Source: Verrucomicrobiales bacterium (GTDB lineage: Bacteria > Verrucomicrobiota > Verrucomicrobiia > Verrucomicrobiales > DEV007). From it: a stretch of 64,000 nucleotides of DNA. The position numbers and the translations under genes are program-made. The notes under the pieces were generated by a model, which saw only the letters and a list, made by a program, of their open reading frames with translations, did not search any database and had not been told where the DNA came from. Positions 17,753-27,298 of this stretch are shown here, piece after piece (the stretch's first letter is position 1; the number at the start of each line of letters is the position of its first letter). The stretch covers positions 1 through 64,000 of the forward strand of contig JARGOP010000016.1 in assembly GCA_029233965.1 (NCBI GenBank), read 5' to 3'.

Positions 17753-20320
17753 TTATTTCGCCGCGCGCAACACGTTCAGGTCATGAACCGACCAGTAGAG
17801 CCTGTGTTCCCCCTTCTGTGTAATCCGGATATATTTCGCCGGCTGCGCGGGAAATTCGACGACCACCCTGGGATTCTTTTCCTCCGCCCGCTTGATGGCA
17901 TCACTCCATTTCTTTCCATCCGTCGAGAGCTGCACTTCGCATCCCCGGGGATAGTCATTGCGTGAATTCGCCGCGTCCAGAATCAATCCGGCCACCTCGG
18001 TGACTTCAGGTAACTCCACCTGCAACCACATGCCGGGCTGCATGCTTTCGCCCGTGGTGTATCTCGTCGCGAGATCCCCGTCGATCGCATTTTTCACATC
18101 CGCCGGTTTGTGACTCGCACTCAGCTTCCAACCGGAACGGTCCGGCAGAATCTGCGGCACGCTCGCAAACAGCTCCTCTTCAGTCCAGGCAAGAGTGCGG
18201 TCCGAATTCTCTTCACGAATCCGGGTGACTTCTTCCTCCGTCACAAATCCCAGCTGATTTCCAAAACTGTTCCGGACGTAGGAAAGCACCGCAGCCACCC
18301 ACTCATCACCGTTTGAAGCCATCGCGATCATTTCTCCCGGATAATCCCTCCCTCCGGAAGGACCCGTCATACCATGCAGAACCACTTTCGTGGCCAACTC
18401 GCGATGTCCCCTGATGATTGCAGAATTAGCAAGTGAAGGAGCGAGAAGCGTGTCATCCCCTCCGGGGATTTTCATGCCCTTTCCATCCTCGCCATGACAG
18501 GCAAAGCAGAGCGAGGCGTAAATCGTTTTCCCCTCTTTGTAGAGCGTGAGCTCATTCTGGCTCATTTTCGGCAATCCCTCGCCCCCGCCTGAGATGAGCT
18601 GCTTACCAATCTCCTTCACGCCCCGGCTCCCGCTCGCTGCGGCCGTTGTCCTGACCAGATCCTGATACTCAGGGAAATTCAATAGCTTCGCGGTAAGGAG
18701 ACTCTGAATGACGACGTTCTCGTCGGCATCCCCGGTCATGGCGATGAGGTCATTTTGAAGATCAACCACCCCGCCATTGATCAAGGTCTCACTGGCACGA
18801 ATCGCAGCGCGGCGAACGGAAGCGTGCTCATCCTTCAGTTTCTCTCTCGCGAATTCGGGCGTGAGACTGCCAATTCCCTCCAGTGTCCAGATCGCATGCA
18901 TCCTCGCGAGATCGCTCTCGCTGCTGCGGGCCATCGTTTCGAGCGCCGGGGCAACTGACTTATCACCGCTCAGGACGAGAAGCTTCTGCGCCGTGTCGCG
19001 CCACCAGCCGTTGGGATGCTCGAGGTGGGCGACCAATTGTGCGGGCGTTTCCTCAAGCATACGGGGTTGCGGGCCCGGCTCAAAGTCTTCATGGGCAAGG
19101 CGGTAGATCCGGCCACGCTGAATGTTTTTCGCAAAGCCATATTCATCGATCACACCACGCAGGTAACTGCCGGGCTTCGTCCAGTTGCCCTGCTGAACAA
19201 TTCCACGATACATGTCGACGATGTAAAGCGTGCCGTCAGGAGCATTGACCATGTTCATTCCACGAAAATTTGGATCGGTCGAACGAATGAATTCACTTCC
19301 GGGATGAGCGTTTGTCAGGTGGGTGATCCCATCGCGGACCTCGACCTTGCTCCGGCGGATGAGACGCCCGACCGGCTCGGAGAAAAGCAAATCGCCCCGC
19401 AGCTCTTCAGGGAGACGATCCCCGCGGAAGATCTCCTCCCCGCAGGTCGCCGTAAAATGGTTCAGGGTGTGGTTCTCAGGACGGAATCGCTTTTCCCCGC
19501 CCTGCACATCAGGAATCCCCACGAGCGGAAAAACCTCGCGGTAATCAACCGGGAACTGATCGGCGACGTTGAAGGCTCCATACACGATCGGCTGCTGGAA
19601 ATTCAGCGGCCCGCGCTCCCCACCCGCATTCACGAACCACGGCTTCCCATGATCATCCTGACAAAGACCCCACTGACCGCCATTCGGAGCGGTTGCCTCT
19701 TTGTGAGCGAGCCCCCCGGGGTTGTGGCGCAGGCGGTAGGCGTTGTAGGTCGTGTAGATCCAGTTATCCATCGACCAGATCAGTCCGCTGGGCTGGTGCT
19801 CCATGTTTCCGCCGCGGGGCCCGCCTTCATACCAGAGGGTCTTCTCGTCGGAAACCCCGTCTCCATTCGTGTCACGGTAGCAGTAGATATCGAGGGTATT
19901 CGTTTCGCCGATGAGGACCCGGTCATCAAGGGGCAGGACCATGCGGGGCAGAAGGAGGTCGTCTGCAAAAACGGTATGCTTGTCCATGACCCCGTCGCCA
20001 TCCGTGTCCTCGTGACGGGAGACACGACTCGTCGGCTCGTTTTCGCCCGAAGCATCGGCATCCTGCATGTAGGTGCGCATTTCGACGACGTAGAGGCGAC
20101 CGTTTCCATCGAAGGCGCAAACCACGGGTTCCGCGATTTCGGGCTCAGTCACGACCGGCTCGAGGCGGTATCCTTCCGGGAGATGGAAAGTCTCCAGACT
20201 CTCCTCGACAGAGAGGTAAGGAAGCGTCCCGGATGGCTCATACCTCTTCACCTCTGCAGCAAAGATGAAAGATCCGGTGAGGAAACAAGTGGCCACGCAG
20301 GCGGTGAATTTCATCATCAT
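17753..20320 (-). CDS. PVC-type membrane-bound dehydrogenase: beta-propeller, HEAT-like region, cytochrome c domain, discoidin-like C-terminus
   Basis: 'HLPEGYRLEPVVTEPEIAEPVVCAFDGNGRLYVVEMRTY', HEAT-like 'HASVRRAAIRASE', haem motif CFACH, C-term 'NAIDGDLATRYTTGESMQPGMWLQVELPE'. Confidence 0.88.
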   Translation of the reverse strand: MMMKFTACVATCFLTGSFIFAAEVKRYEPSGTLPYLSVEESLETFHLPEGYRLEPVVTEPEIAEPVVCAFDGNGRLYVVEMRTYMQDADASGENEPTSRVSRHEDTDGDGVMDKHTVFADDLLLPRMVLPLDDRVLIGETNTLDIYCYRDTNGDGVSDEKTLWYEGGPRGGNMEHQPSGLIWSMDNWIYTTYNAYRLRHNPGGLAHKEATAPNGGQWGLCQDDHGKPWFVNAGGERGPLNFQQPIVYGAFNVADQFPVDYREVFPLVGIPDVQGGEKRFRPENHTLNHFTATCGEEIFRGDRLPEELRGDLLFSEPVGRLIRRSKVEVRDGITHLTNAHPGSEFIRSTDPNFRGMNMVNAPDGTLYIVDMYRGIVQQGNWTKPGSYLRGVIDEYGFAKNIQRGRIYRLAHEDFEPGPQPRMLEETPAQLVAHLEHPNGWWRDTAQKLLVLSGDKSVAPALETMARSSESDLARMHAIWTLEGIGSLTPEFAREKLKDEHASVRRAAIRASETLINGGVVDLQNDLIAMTGDADENVVIQSLLTAKLLNFPEYQDLVRTTAAASGSRGVKEIGKQLISGGGEGLPKMSQNELTLYKEGKTIYASLCFACHGEDGKGMKIPGGDDTLLAPSLANSAIIRGHRELATKVVLHGMTGPSGGRDYPGEMIAMASNGDEWVAAVLSYVRNSFGNQLGFVTEEEVTRIREENSDRTLAWTEEELFASVPQILPDRSGWKLSASHKPADVKNAIDGDLATRYTTGESMQPGMWLQVELPEVTEVAGLILDAANSRNDYPRGCEVQLSTDGKKWSDAIKRAEEKNPRVVVEFPAQPAKYIRITQKGEHRLYWSVHDLNVLRAAK

Positions 20321-20378
20321 CGTAGAAAAATTTTGGCTGGGAAGCTTACCGCAGAACAGCGCGTTTGGACCCGCGCCA

Positions 20379-21788
20379 TCATGCCAGAAGCTCTTTCACG
20401 ACCCGGGACTTTTCGACGCCGGTCAGTCTGACATCAAGGCCCTGAAACGGATAGGAAAATCGATGATGATCGATGCCGAGCAAATGAAGCATCGTCGCAT
20501 GAAAATCATGAACACTGACCCCGTTCTCAACGGCGTTGTAGCCCATCTCATCGGTCGCCCCGTAGGACAATCCACCTTTGATGCCACCTCCGGCCATCCA
20601 GATGGAGAAGCCCTTGATGTGATGGTCACGACCGGTTCCCTGGGCCATCGGAGTGCGCCCGAACTCGCCACCCCACACGACCAGTGTGTCCTTGAGCATG
20701 TCGCGCTGCTTCAGGTCTTCGACCAGTGCCCAGCTTCCCCGGTCAACTAGGGCTGCCGTTTTTTCGACACCGCTCTTCACTGCGCTGTGGTGATCCCAGC
20801 CGCGGTGATAAAGGTGAATAAAGCGAACCCCGCGCTCCGCAAGGCGGCGGGCGAGAAGGCAGTTGCTCGCGAAGGAGCCATCACCGGGAACGGCGCCGTA
20901 CATATCGAGGACGTGCTTCGGCTCCCCTGAAAGATCCACCAATTCAGGAACGCTTGCCTGCATTTTAAAGGCCATCTCATACTGCGCGATTTTCGTCTCG
21001 ATTTCCGGATTCGCGACGGAACCGTTCCGGAAACGGTTGAGCGCGTTGACCCCGTCGACGACCTTGCGCTGAGCATCGCGACTCACTCCTCCTGGATTAC
21101 CCACATAGAGCACCGGATCCCCTTTGGAATGAAACTGCACACCCTGAAAGCGACTCGGAAGAAAGCCGCTGTGCCACTGGCGGGCCGCAATGGGCTGGCT
21201 CTGACCTCCGCCCACGGAAGTTAAAACGACAAATCCGGGGAGGTCCTCCGACTCACTGCCGAGACCGTAGTTGATCCAGGAACCCATGCAGGGACGGCCG
21301 GAGATCTGCGTTCCGGTATTCATGAACGTGTGCGCCGGATCGTGGTTGATCTGCATCGTGCTCATCGACTTCACGATCGCAATATCATCCGCCAGTTTCG
21401 CAATGTTAGGAAGAACATCGGAAATCATCTGACCGGATTCACCATGTCGACTGAAGCCATGTTGAGGCCCCATGCAGGTGAGCGCCTTCCCCTGCAGTTG
21501 CGCAATCGGCTGGCCGTCCGTGAACGATGCCGGCATCGGCTTGCCGTCCATCTTCGCGAGTTCCGGCTTGTAGTCGAGCGTTTCGAGATGCGAGGGACCG
21601 CCCGCCATGCAGAGAAAAATAACCCGTTTCGCCCTGGCCACGTGATGGGGCTGGACCGCCCCGGCCCAGCGCTGCTCCAGGCCGGCTTCGGCGAAGAGTT
21701 GATGGGTGAGAGCCGCAGCCCCCAGCCCTACGGTGGCGTTATTTAAAAAGGCTCGTCGCGAAACCTGAGTGGAAAAATCTGAGTTCAT
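20379..21788 (-). CDS. DUF1501 domain-containing protein
   Basis: 'VSRRAFLNNATVGLGAAAL', 'AKRVIFLCMAGGPSHLETLDYKPEL', 'WGGEFGRTPMAQGTGRDHHIKGFSIWMAGGGIKGG'. Confidence 0.93.
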   Translation of the reverse strand: MNSDFSTQVSRRAFLNNATVGLGAAALTHQLFAEAGLEQRWAGAVQPHHVARAKRVIFLCMAGGPSHLETLDYKPELAKMDGKPMPASFTDGQPIAQLQGKALTCMGPQHGFSRHGESGQMISDVLPNIAKLADDIAIVKSMSTMQINHDPAHTFMNTGTQISGRPCMGSWINYGLGSESEDLPGFVVLTSVGGGQSQPIAARQWHSGFLPSRFQGVQFHSKGDPVLYVGNPGGVSRDAQRKVVDGVNALNRFRNGSVANPEIETKIAQYEMAFKMQASVPELVDLSGEPKHVLDMYGAVPGDGSFASNCLLARRLAERGVRFIHLYHRGWDHHSAVKSGVEKTAALVDRGSWALVEDLKQRDMLKDTLVVWGGEFGRTPMAQGTGRDHHIKGFSIWMAGGGIKGGLSYGATDEMGYNAVENGVSVHDFHATMLHLLGIDHHRFSYPFQGLDVRLTGVEKSRVVKELLA

Positions 21789-21814
21789 GTTGAGAATTCG
21801 TCGGGAGTTTCAGT

Positions 21815-24800
21815 TCAGTTTCGCGCCGTCGTTTCGTAGGCATTCAGGATCGTCCGCCCCACCTGCGCCCAGGCAGCGGCTTCGGCAACCTCTGTCGTTT
21901 CTGCCGCCGGGGCTTCCCCGACACTGAGGAACTCCAGCGCGGCACCGGGGTTTTTCGTGTATTCAGCCCGCTGCCATTCATAGACACTTCGAAGCGCTCC
22001 GATTTCGTCCGCCGTCGCGGTTCGTCCTGTTGCCAGTTTCATTCCCATCGAAATCTTCTCTTCCTCGTTTCCTTCGACGGCTGCGATTCGCTCTCCGAAT
22101 TTCCGGGCTGCTTCAACAAAGGCAGGGTCATTCAACATCACCAGAGCCTGTTGAGGAATGTTAGAGCGCGAGCGTCTTGAGGTACATTCCTCACGGCTCG
22201 GGGCATCAAAGGCCATCATGGCCGGGTGAAGGAAACTCCGGCTCCAGAACGTGTAGAGACCGCGGCGATAAAGCTTCCCGCCGGTGTCATGCTTCCATTC
22301 CCGCTTCGGAAAATTCAGATGCTGCCAGTATCCCGCCGGCTGATAGGGCTTCACGCTGACGCCACCCACTTCATCTTCGAGGAGACCACCGAGGGTCAGG
22401 GCAGTGTCCCGCACAAACTCGGCGCTGATCCGCCAGCGACCCTGACGCCCGTAGAGCTCATTCAACGGGTCTTTTTCCAGCAACTCCGGCGAAACGACGG
22501 ATGACCGGCGATAGGTCTCCGACATCAGCATTCCCTTGATGAGCCGCTTCACGTCCCAGCCGTCTTCACGAAACTGAATCGCGAGTTGGTCGAGCAACTC
22601 AGGGTGAGTCGGAGGCTCTCCCTGCCCGCCGAGGTCTTCGACATTTCGCGAAATCCCCTCTCCGAAAAACAGCATCCAGACCCGGTTCACGAAGGCCCGG
22701 GCCGTAAGCGGATTGCTGTCTCCGACGATCCAGTTCGCGAGATCAAGACGGGTCCCGCGCCGGTCCGCCGGGAGATCCGAATCTTTGGGAAGAAAGGCCG
22801 GGAGCGCCGGCTCGACCACTTCGCCGGTCGTGTCCATCCAGTCACCGCGATGGAGAAGACGGGTCATGCGCGGCTCGTCCATCGACTCCGCGATCAACAT
22901 GGTTCGAAGACCGGCCTCAAGTTTTGCGAGAGAGGCCACGACCTTTTCATGAGCCGCTCGAGCCGGCGCGAGAAGCGGAGTGGTCGCGAGGTAGTGATCG
23001 CGGAGCTTTTTCGATTCCTCCGCGGTGCGCTCCTTCGGTTCTTTTCCCAGCAGGCTCAGCAGTTCGGGAGTAAGTCCTTCCGCCCCGGCAGGCGGGTTCG
23101 GTGCGGTATCGTCCGTGAGCCCGAGCCGGAACCGTCCGATGTTGTGCCTTCCGTGCTTCGAGCGATGCTGCATCTCGACCGTTAGTTCTTCGCCTGCGGC
23201 TAAAGTGACCGGTTCACGCAGCACAAAGATCGCTTCCTGATTCGCGGCCTCTTCCGTTTGGCCGGAAACGGCCCATCCAGTTTCCTCCGACGGATCGATT
23301 GCCCCTGCTACCGGCCAACCGTTCTGCTCAAAAGTAGCCTTCGCTGTTTCGATGGGCAGAATCTGTCCCCCTTTCTTGACGCGGAAATGAGTGAGGACGA
23401 AATTGCCATTCCCTCTCGAGAGTCCCTTCGGAAACGACTCATGCATTTTCACCTCAAGTCGAACCGCTTTGAACGTGCCCTCTTCCTTCAGAGTCACTCT
23501 GTAATCCGCCTGATCAGGATTACCGCCTTCGGCGAGGAGGGAGCGGTCTTCAAGTAACTTGAACTTTTGCCCCCCGGTTGAGGTAAAGGCAGTCGGTTTC
23601 GCGGAGCGCTCAATCGCGAGCAGGGCCTGCTTTGCCTGTTCCCGCATTGCAACCCCCCACTGCGCCGCGCCTTCCTCCACCGCTTGCGAGAGCGCCGCAT
23701 CCCGAGCCAGCACCTGTCCAATCGCGGTGGTTTTCACTTCCGACTTGAGCCGGTCGATCTCCGCCTGCTCCTCCTCAGTCGGCAGCTTCAAATTAGCAAC
23801 CCTCTTTCCCACCGCTTTCTCTGTTATGTCCGCAAAGAAAGCAGCAAAGGCGTAAAAGTCTCTCGCGGTAAAAGGATCAAACTTGTGGTCGTGGCATTGA
23901 GCACAGCCGATCGTCGATCCCAGCCACACCGTCGAAGCGTTTCTGACCCGGTCCGCCGCGTAGATTGCCTTGTATTCGTTCGCCTGAGCCCCGCCCTCTT
24001 GGGTCGTCTGGAGGAGTCGATTGTACCCGGAGGCGATCTTTTGCTCGAGCGTGGCATCCGGTAGCAGATCCCCCGCGAGTTGTTCGATTGTGAACCGATC
24101 GTAGGGAAGGTTCCGGTTGAAGGCTGAAATCACGTAGTCCCGGTACGCAGACACCTCCATAGGATTGTCGGAATGGTAACCAATCGAGTCGGCGTAACGA
24201 ACCAGATCCAACCAGTAGACCGCAAGCCGCTCCCCGAAGGCTTTGTCGGCGAGGAGCCGGTCGACCAGCTTTTCATAGGCATCCGGAGATTCGTCAGCGC
24301 GAAACGCTTCGATGGACTCCACCGGTGCCGGCAAACCAAGCAGGTCAAAATACAAACGCCTCGCAAGAGTAACGCGATCCGCGGGCCCGACCGGATCGAG
24401 ATTTGCCTTCTCCAGTCCGGCGCGGACGAAATGATCGATGAGGGAACTCTCTGCCTTTATCTCCTCATCCCGGATCAGGGGTGCATAGGACCAGTGAGTC
24501 CTGTACTCGGCACCCGCTTCGATCCATTGCCTGATGAGGTCTTTTTCCCCGTCTGTGAGCGGTTTGTGGAACTTCGGAGGCGGCATGAGATCATCTTCGT
24601 CATCAGTGACGATCCGATACCAGGCCTCGCTGTTTTCGAGATCCCCGGGAACAATCGCCGCATACCCCCCGAGGTCCTGAAAAGCCCCCTCGCGCGTATC
24701 GAGCCGGAGATCCGCCTTCCGCTCATGCTCGTCAAATCCGTGACAGGCGAAGCACTTATTCGACAGGATCGGGCGAATATCGCGATTGAAGTCAACGGCC

Positions 24801-24850
24801 CCTGCCGTCTGGGAGGCAAGAAGAAGGAGGGTGATGAAAACTGACTTCAT
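21815..24850 (-). CDS. PSCyt1 (DUF1549) / PSD1 (DUF1553) domain protein with c-type haem motifs
   Basis: 'DFNRDIRPILSNKCFACHGFDEHERKADLRLDTREGA', 'CAQCHDHKFDPF', 'NPLTARAFVNRVWMLFFGEGISRNVEDLGGQGEPPTHPELLD', 'RSRSNIPQQALVMLNDPAFVEAARKFGERI'. Likely start MKSVFITLLL. Confidence 0.94.
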   Translation of the reverse strand: MKSVFITLLLLASQTAGAVDFNRDIRPILSNKCFACHGFDEHERKADLRLDTREGAFQDLGGYAAIVPGDLENSEAWYRIVTDDEDDLMPPPKFHKPLTDGEKDLIRQWIEAGAEYRTHWSYAPLIRDEEIKAESSLIDHFVRAGLEKANLDPVGPADRVTLARRLYFDLLGLPAPVESIEAFRADESPDAYEKLVDRLLADKAFGERLAVYWLDLVRYADSIGYHSDNPMEVSAYRDYVISAFNRNLPYDRFTIEQLAGDLLPDATLEQKIASGYNRLLQTTQEGGAQANEYKAIYAADRVRNASTVWLGSTIGCAQCHDHKFDPFTARDFYAFAAFFADITEKAVGKRVANLKLPTEEEQAEIDRLKSEVKTTAIGQVLARDAALSQAVEEGAAQWGVAMREQAKQALLAIERSAKPTAFTSTGGQKFKLLEDRSLLAEGGNPDQADYRVTLKEEGTFKAVRLEVKMHESFPKGLSRGNGNFVLTHFRVKKGGQILPIETAKATFEQNGWPVAGAIDPSEETGWAVSGQTEEAANQEAIFVLREPVTLAAGEELTVEMQHRSKHGRHNIGRFRLGLTDDTAPNPPAGAEGLTPELLSLLGKEPKERTAEESKKLRDHYLATTPLLAPARAAHEKVVASLAKLEAGLRTMLIAESMDEPRMTRLLHRGDWMDTTGEVVEPALPAFLPKDSDLPADRRGTRLDLANWIVGDSNPLTARAFVNRVWMLFFGEGISRNVEDLGGQGEPPTHPELLDQLAIQFREDGWDVKRLIKGMLMSETYRRSSVVSPELLEKDPLNELYGRQGRWRISAEFVRDTALTLGGLLEDEVGGVSVKPYQPAGYWQHLNFPKREWKHDTGGKLYRRGLYTFWSRSFLHPAMMAFDAPSREECTSRRSRSNIPQQALVMLNDPAFVEAARKFGERIAAVEGNEEEKISMGMKLATGRTATADEIGALRSVYEWQRAEYTKNPGAALEFLSVGEAPAAETTEVAEAAAWAQVGRTILNAYETTARN

Positions 24851-25097
24851 AGAAAACGAAAGAACAAGGTGACGCAGGAGTGTCCTGCCTCCACGACCGG
24901 AGGTCAATCAGCCGCCACGACGGAAAAAGGCCAGACCGGTTCGACATCCGTTGAACAAGGCTCTGATTGTTCGCCGGAGATTCTTCACGGAGAGGCTCCT
25001 CAATTTTCACAGAAGACGGCGACGCCCGTCTCCTGCCGGTTCCCCCGGCGCAAATTCAGTGTTGTCGCCCGTTTCGATTCCCGATACGATCCCGCCG

Positions 25098-26093
25098 ATG
25101 AATCCCCGTATATTACTTCCGGCCCTCCTTTTCGCTTCTCTGTTCCAGTCACAGGCCGCCGACCTTACGCTCGAACAAATCGAATCGATCAAGAAACAGG
25201 CCGAGGCAATCAAGGAAAACCTTGATACGCACCTCTCTACAAGAAACAGTTCCGCAGGGGAACGGTTTGCGGCGGCATCTACAGATCCGAGAGCTGCCGT
25301 TGCGCTTTATCTTGATTGCCACAAACTGGTTAATTTTGATCGCGAAGGTCGTCCGGAGTCAGATTTCCGGGCGTGGAAGGACGGACAGGAGGACAGACTG
25401 AAACAGCCTGAAAACGTTGAGTCCCTTCAAATGCAGCTGCGATACCTCGCCTTGAGCTGCAAAGCAGCAGGGGCTGAGAAGATCGAGGAGGTCTTTACTC
25501 CCTTGTTGAGTTATGTCGACAGCCTGAGTCGACTTGAAGAACTTCCGACGGGGGACCTGACTTCGTCGGTGGCAGGATCCATTTTTGCCAGGGCTTTTTA
25601 TCTGGATCGCCAACTCGGAAGCAATCAGGGATGGGAGCCGGTACCTTTCAATATCGGAGGAATGTATGAGAAGACTATTTTTCCATACTTGAGGTCGGAG
25701 AATCCGGGAGCCTTGATGGGAGCGTGGGACAAACGAATCGAGCAGCAAACCCGGATCGCTCAAATGATCAACCACCACAAAGAGGAAGCCCTCCGAGGAT
25801 TGGATCGGGATGAGCAGCGCCGCGCGCGGGCGAATCAGGATCGACAGGGCGGAATTATGAAGGACCTCGACATGGACGATTTCACGGCACGGACCCTCCC
25901 GAAATTGAAGTGGGCAAAACTGAAGGATATGTTCCACTTCGTCAGTGAGGTGGATGCGGTTCAGGCAATGCTTCCTTTCCTCAAAGAGCATCTCACTCAC
26001 GAATTAGGGGAGGACTTTTTCGCTGAATTCTACAAGATGATCGAAGAAGCTGAAATGGGAACCGACAGACTCCCCGGATCCGCTTCGGAATGA
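25098..26093 (+). CDS. Hypothetical secreted protein
   Basis: Likely start MNPRILLPALLFASLFQSQAA (signal peptide); no recognised domain. Confidence 0.6.
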   Translation: MNPRILLPALLFASLFQSQAADLTLEQIESIKKQAEAIKENLDTHLSTRNSSAGERFAAASTDPRAAVALYLDCHKLVNFDREGRPESDFRAWKDGQEDRLKQPENVESLQMQLRYLALSCKAAGAEKIEEVFTPLLSYVDSLSRLEELPTGDLTSSVAGSIFARAFYLDRQLGSNQGWEPVPFNIGGMYEKTIFPYLRSENPGALMGAWDKRIEQQTRIAQMINHHKEEALRGLDRDEQRRARANQDRQGGIMKDLDMDDFTARTLPKLKWAKLKDMFHFVSEVDAVQAMLPFLKEHLTHELGEDFFAEFYKMIEEAEMGTDRLPGSASE

Positions 26094-27298
26094 GCACCCG
26101 TTTCCCCCTCAATCTCATGGTACGTTTTCAGTTCGCGACATGGCTCGCTTCCGTCACCATCCCCGCCCTTCTCTGCGCGGCACCCGCCGCACCCGAAGAG
26201 GTGAAAACCCTGGAGATCGGAGCTCCTGCTCCTGATTTTGATCTCCCCGGCGTGGATGGCAAGCAGCACACCCTCACTGATTACAGGGACGCCGACATCC
26301 TCGCGATTCTCTTCACCTGCAATCACTGCCCCAGTGCGCAGGGTGCCGAGTCCCGCATCAAGGCGATCGTCGATGACTACGCCGACGCGAGTTTTCAACT
26401 CGTCGCGATTTCTCCGAACGATCCGGAGTCGGTCCGCCTCAACGAACTCGGTTATTCGGTCTACGGCGATACACTCGAAGACATGAAAAAGCATGCCGCC
26501 GATTTCGAGTTTAACTTTCCCTTTCTCTACGACGGGGAGACCCAAAGCGTCAGCAAAGCCTACGGAGCAACGGCAACGCCACACCTCTTCCTCTTCGACA
26601 AAGAGAGAAAGCTCCGCTACGCCGGTCGCATCGACGATTCCAGGTTTGGTGACCCTGACACGATCAAAAAACACGACGCCCGTGAGGCGATCAACGCCCT
26701 TCTCGCCGGAGAGGAGATCGCCGAACCGGTGACCCGCGCGCACGGTTGCTCGACGAAGTGGGCCCACAAGCGACACCTCGTCACCGAATACAACGAGAAG
26801 TTCGAGGCCAAAGAAGTCACCCTCGAATCCATCGACGTGAGCGGCGTCGAAGCCCTCCGCGCCAACTCGACGGACAAGCTTCGCCTCGTCAATCTCTGGG
26901 CGACCTGGTGCGGTCCCTGCCTCGGAGAAATGCCTCACCTCGTCGAAATCGGCCGACAGTTTGAGACCCGCGGTTTCGACATGATCACGATCAGCACCGA
27001 CAGCACCGAAGCGATGGAAAAAACAAAGATCCTCCTCGGTCGCTTCCAAGCTGCGATGCCCGACCTCACTGAAGCCTCCGTCAAAGAAGAGGGCCGCACG
27101 ACCAACAACTACCTCTTCGACGGAAGCACCGACGAACTGGCCGAAGCGCTCGACCCCAAGTGGCAGGGAACTTTGCCCCACACCGTCATCATCGCGCCGG
27201 GTGGCGAGATCATCTATCGAGTCTCCGGAGAAATCGAACCGGACGAGGTCAAAAGAGCCATTGTTGAAAAACTGGGGCGATGGTATTCGCCGAAGTGA
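26090..27298 (+). CDS. Tandem thioredoxin-fold protein: redoxin (AhpC/TSA-like) plus TlpA-like domain
   Basis: 'GAPAPDFDLPGVDGKQHTLTDYRDADILAILFTCNHCPSAQG' and 'RLVNLWATWCGPCLGEMPHLVEIGRQF'; overlaps previous stop (ATGA). Confidence 0.88.
   Translation: MSTRFPLNLMVRFQFATWLASVTIPALLCAAPAAPEEVKTLEIGAPAPDFDLPGVDGKQHTLTDYRDADILAILFTCNHCPSAQGAESRIKAIVDDYADASFQLVAISPNDPESVRLNELGYSVYGDTLEDMKKHAADFEFNFPFLYDGETQSVSKAYGATATPHLFLFDKERKLRYAGRIDDSRFGDPDTIKKHDAREAINALLAGEEIAEPVTRAHGCSTKWAHKRHLVTEYNEKFEAKEVTLESIDVSGVEALRANSTDKLRLVNLWATWCGPCLGEMPHLVEIGRQFETRGFDMITISTDSTEAMEKTKILLGRFQAAMPDLTEASVKEEGRTTNNYLFDGSTDELAEALDPKWQGTLPHTVIIAPGGEIIYRVSGEIEPDEVKRAIVEKLGRWYSPK

Noticed and set aside
19016-20431. 471-aa plus-strand ORF
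   Set aside because: Antisense to the haem dehydrogenase, low-complexity Arg/His-rich translation without domain signatures; a shadow ORF of GC-rich coding sequence
26030-27181. 383-aa minus-strand ORF
   Set aside because: Lies opposite the clear tandem-thioredoxin gene; no recognisable motif
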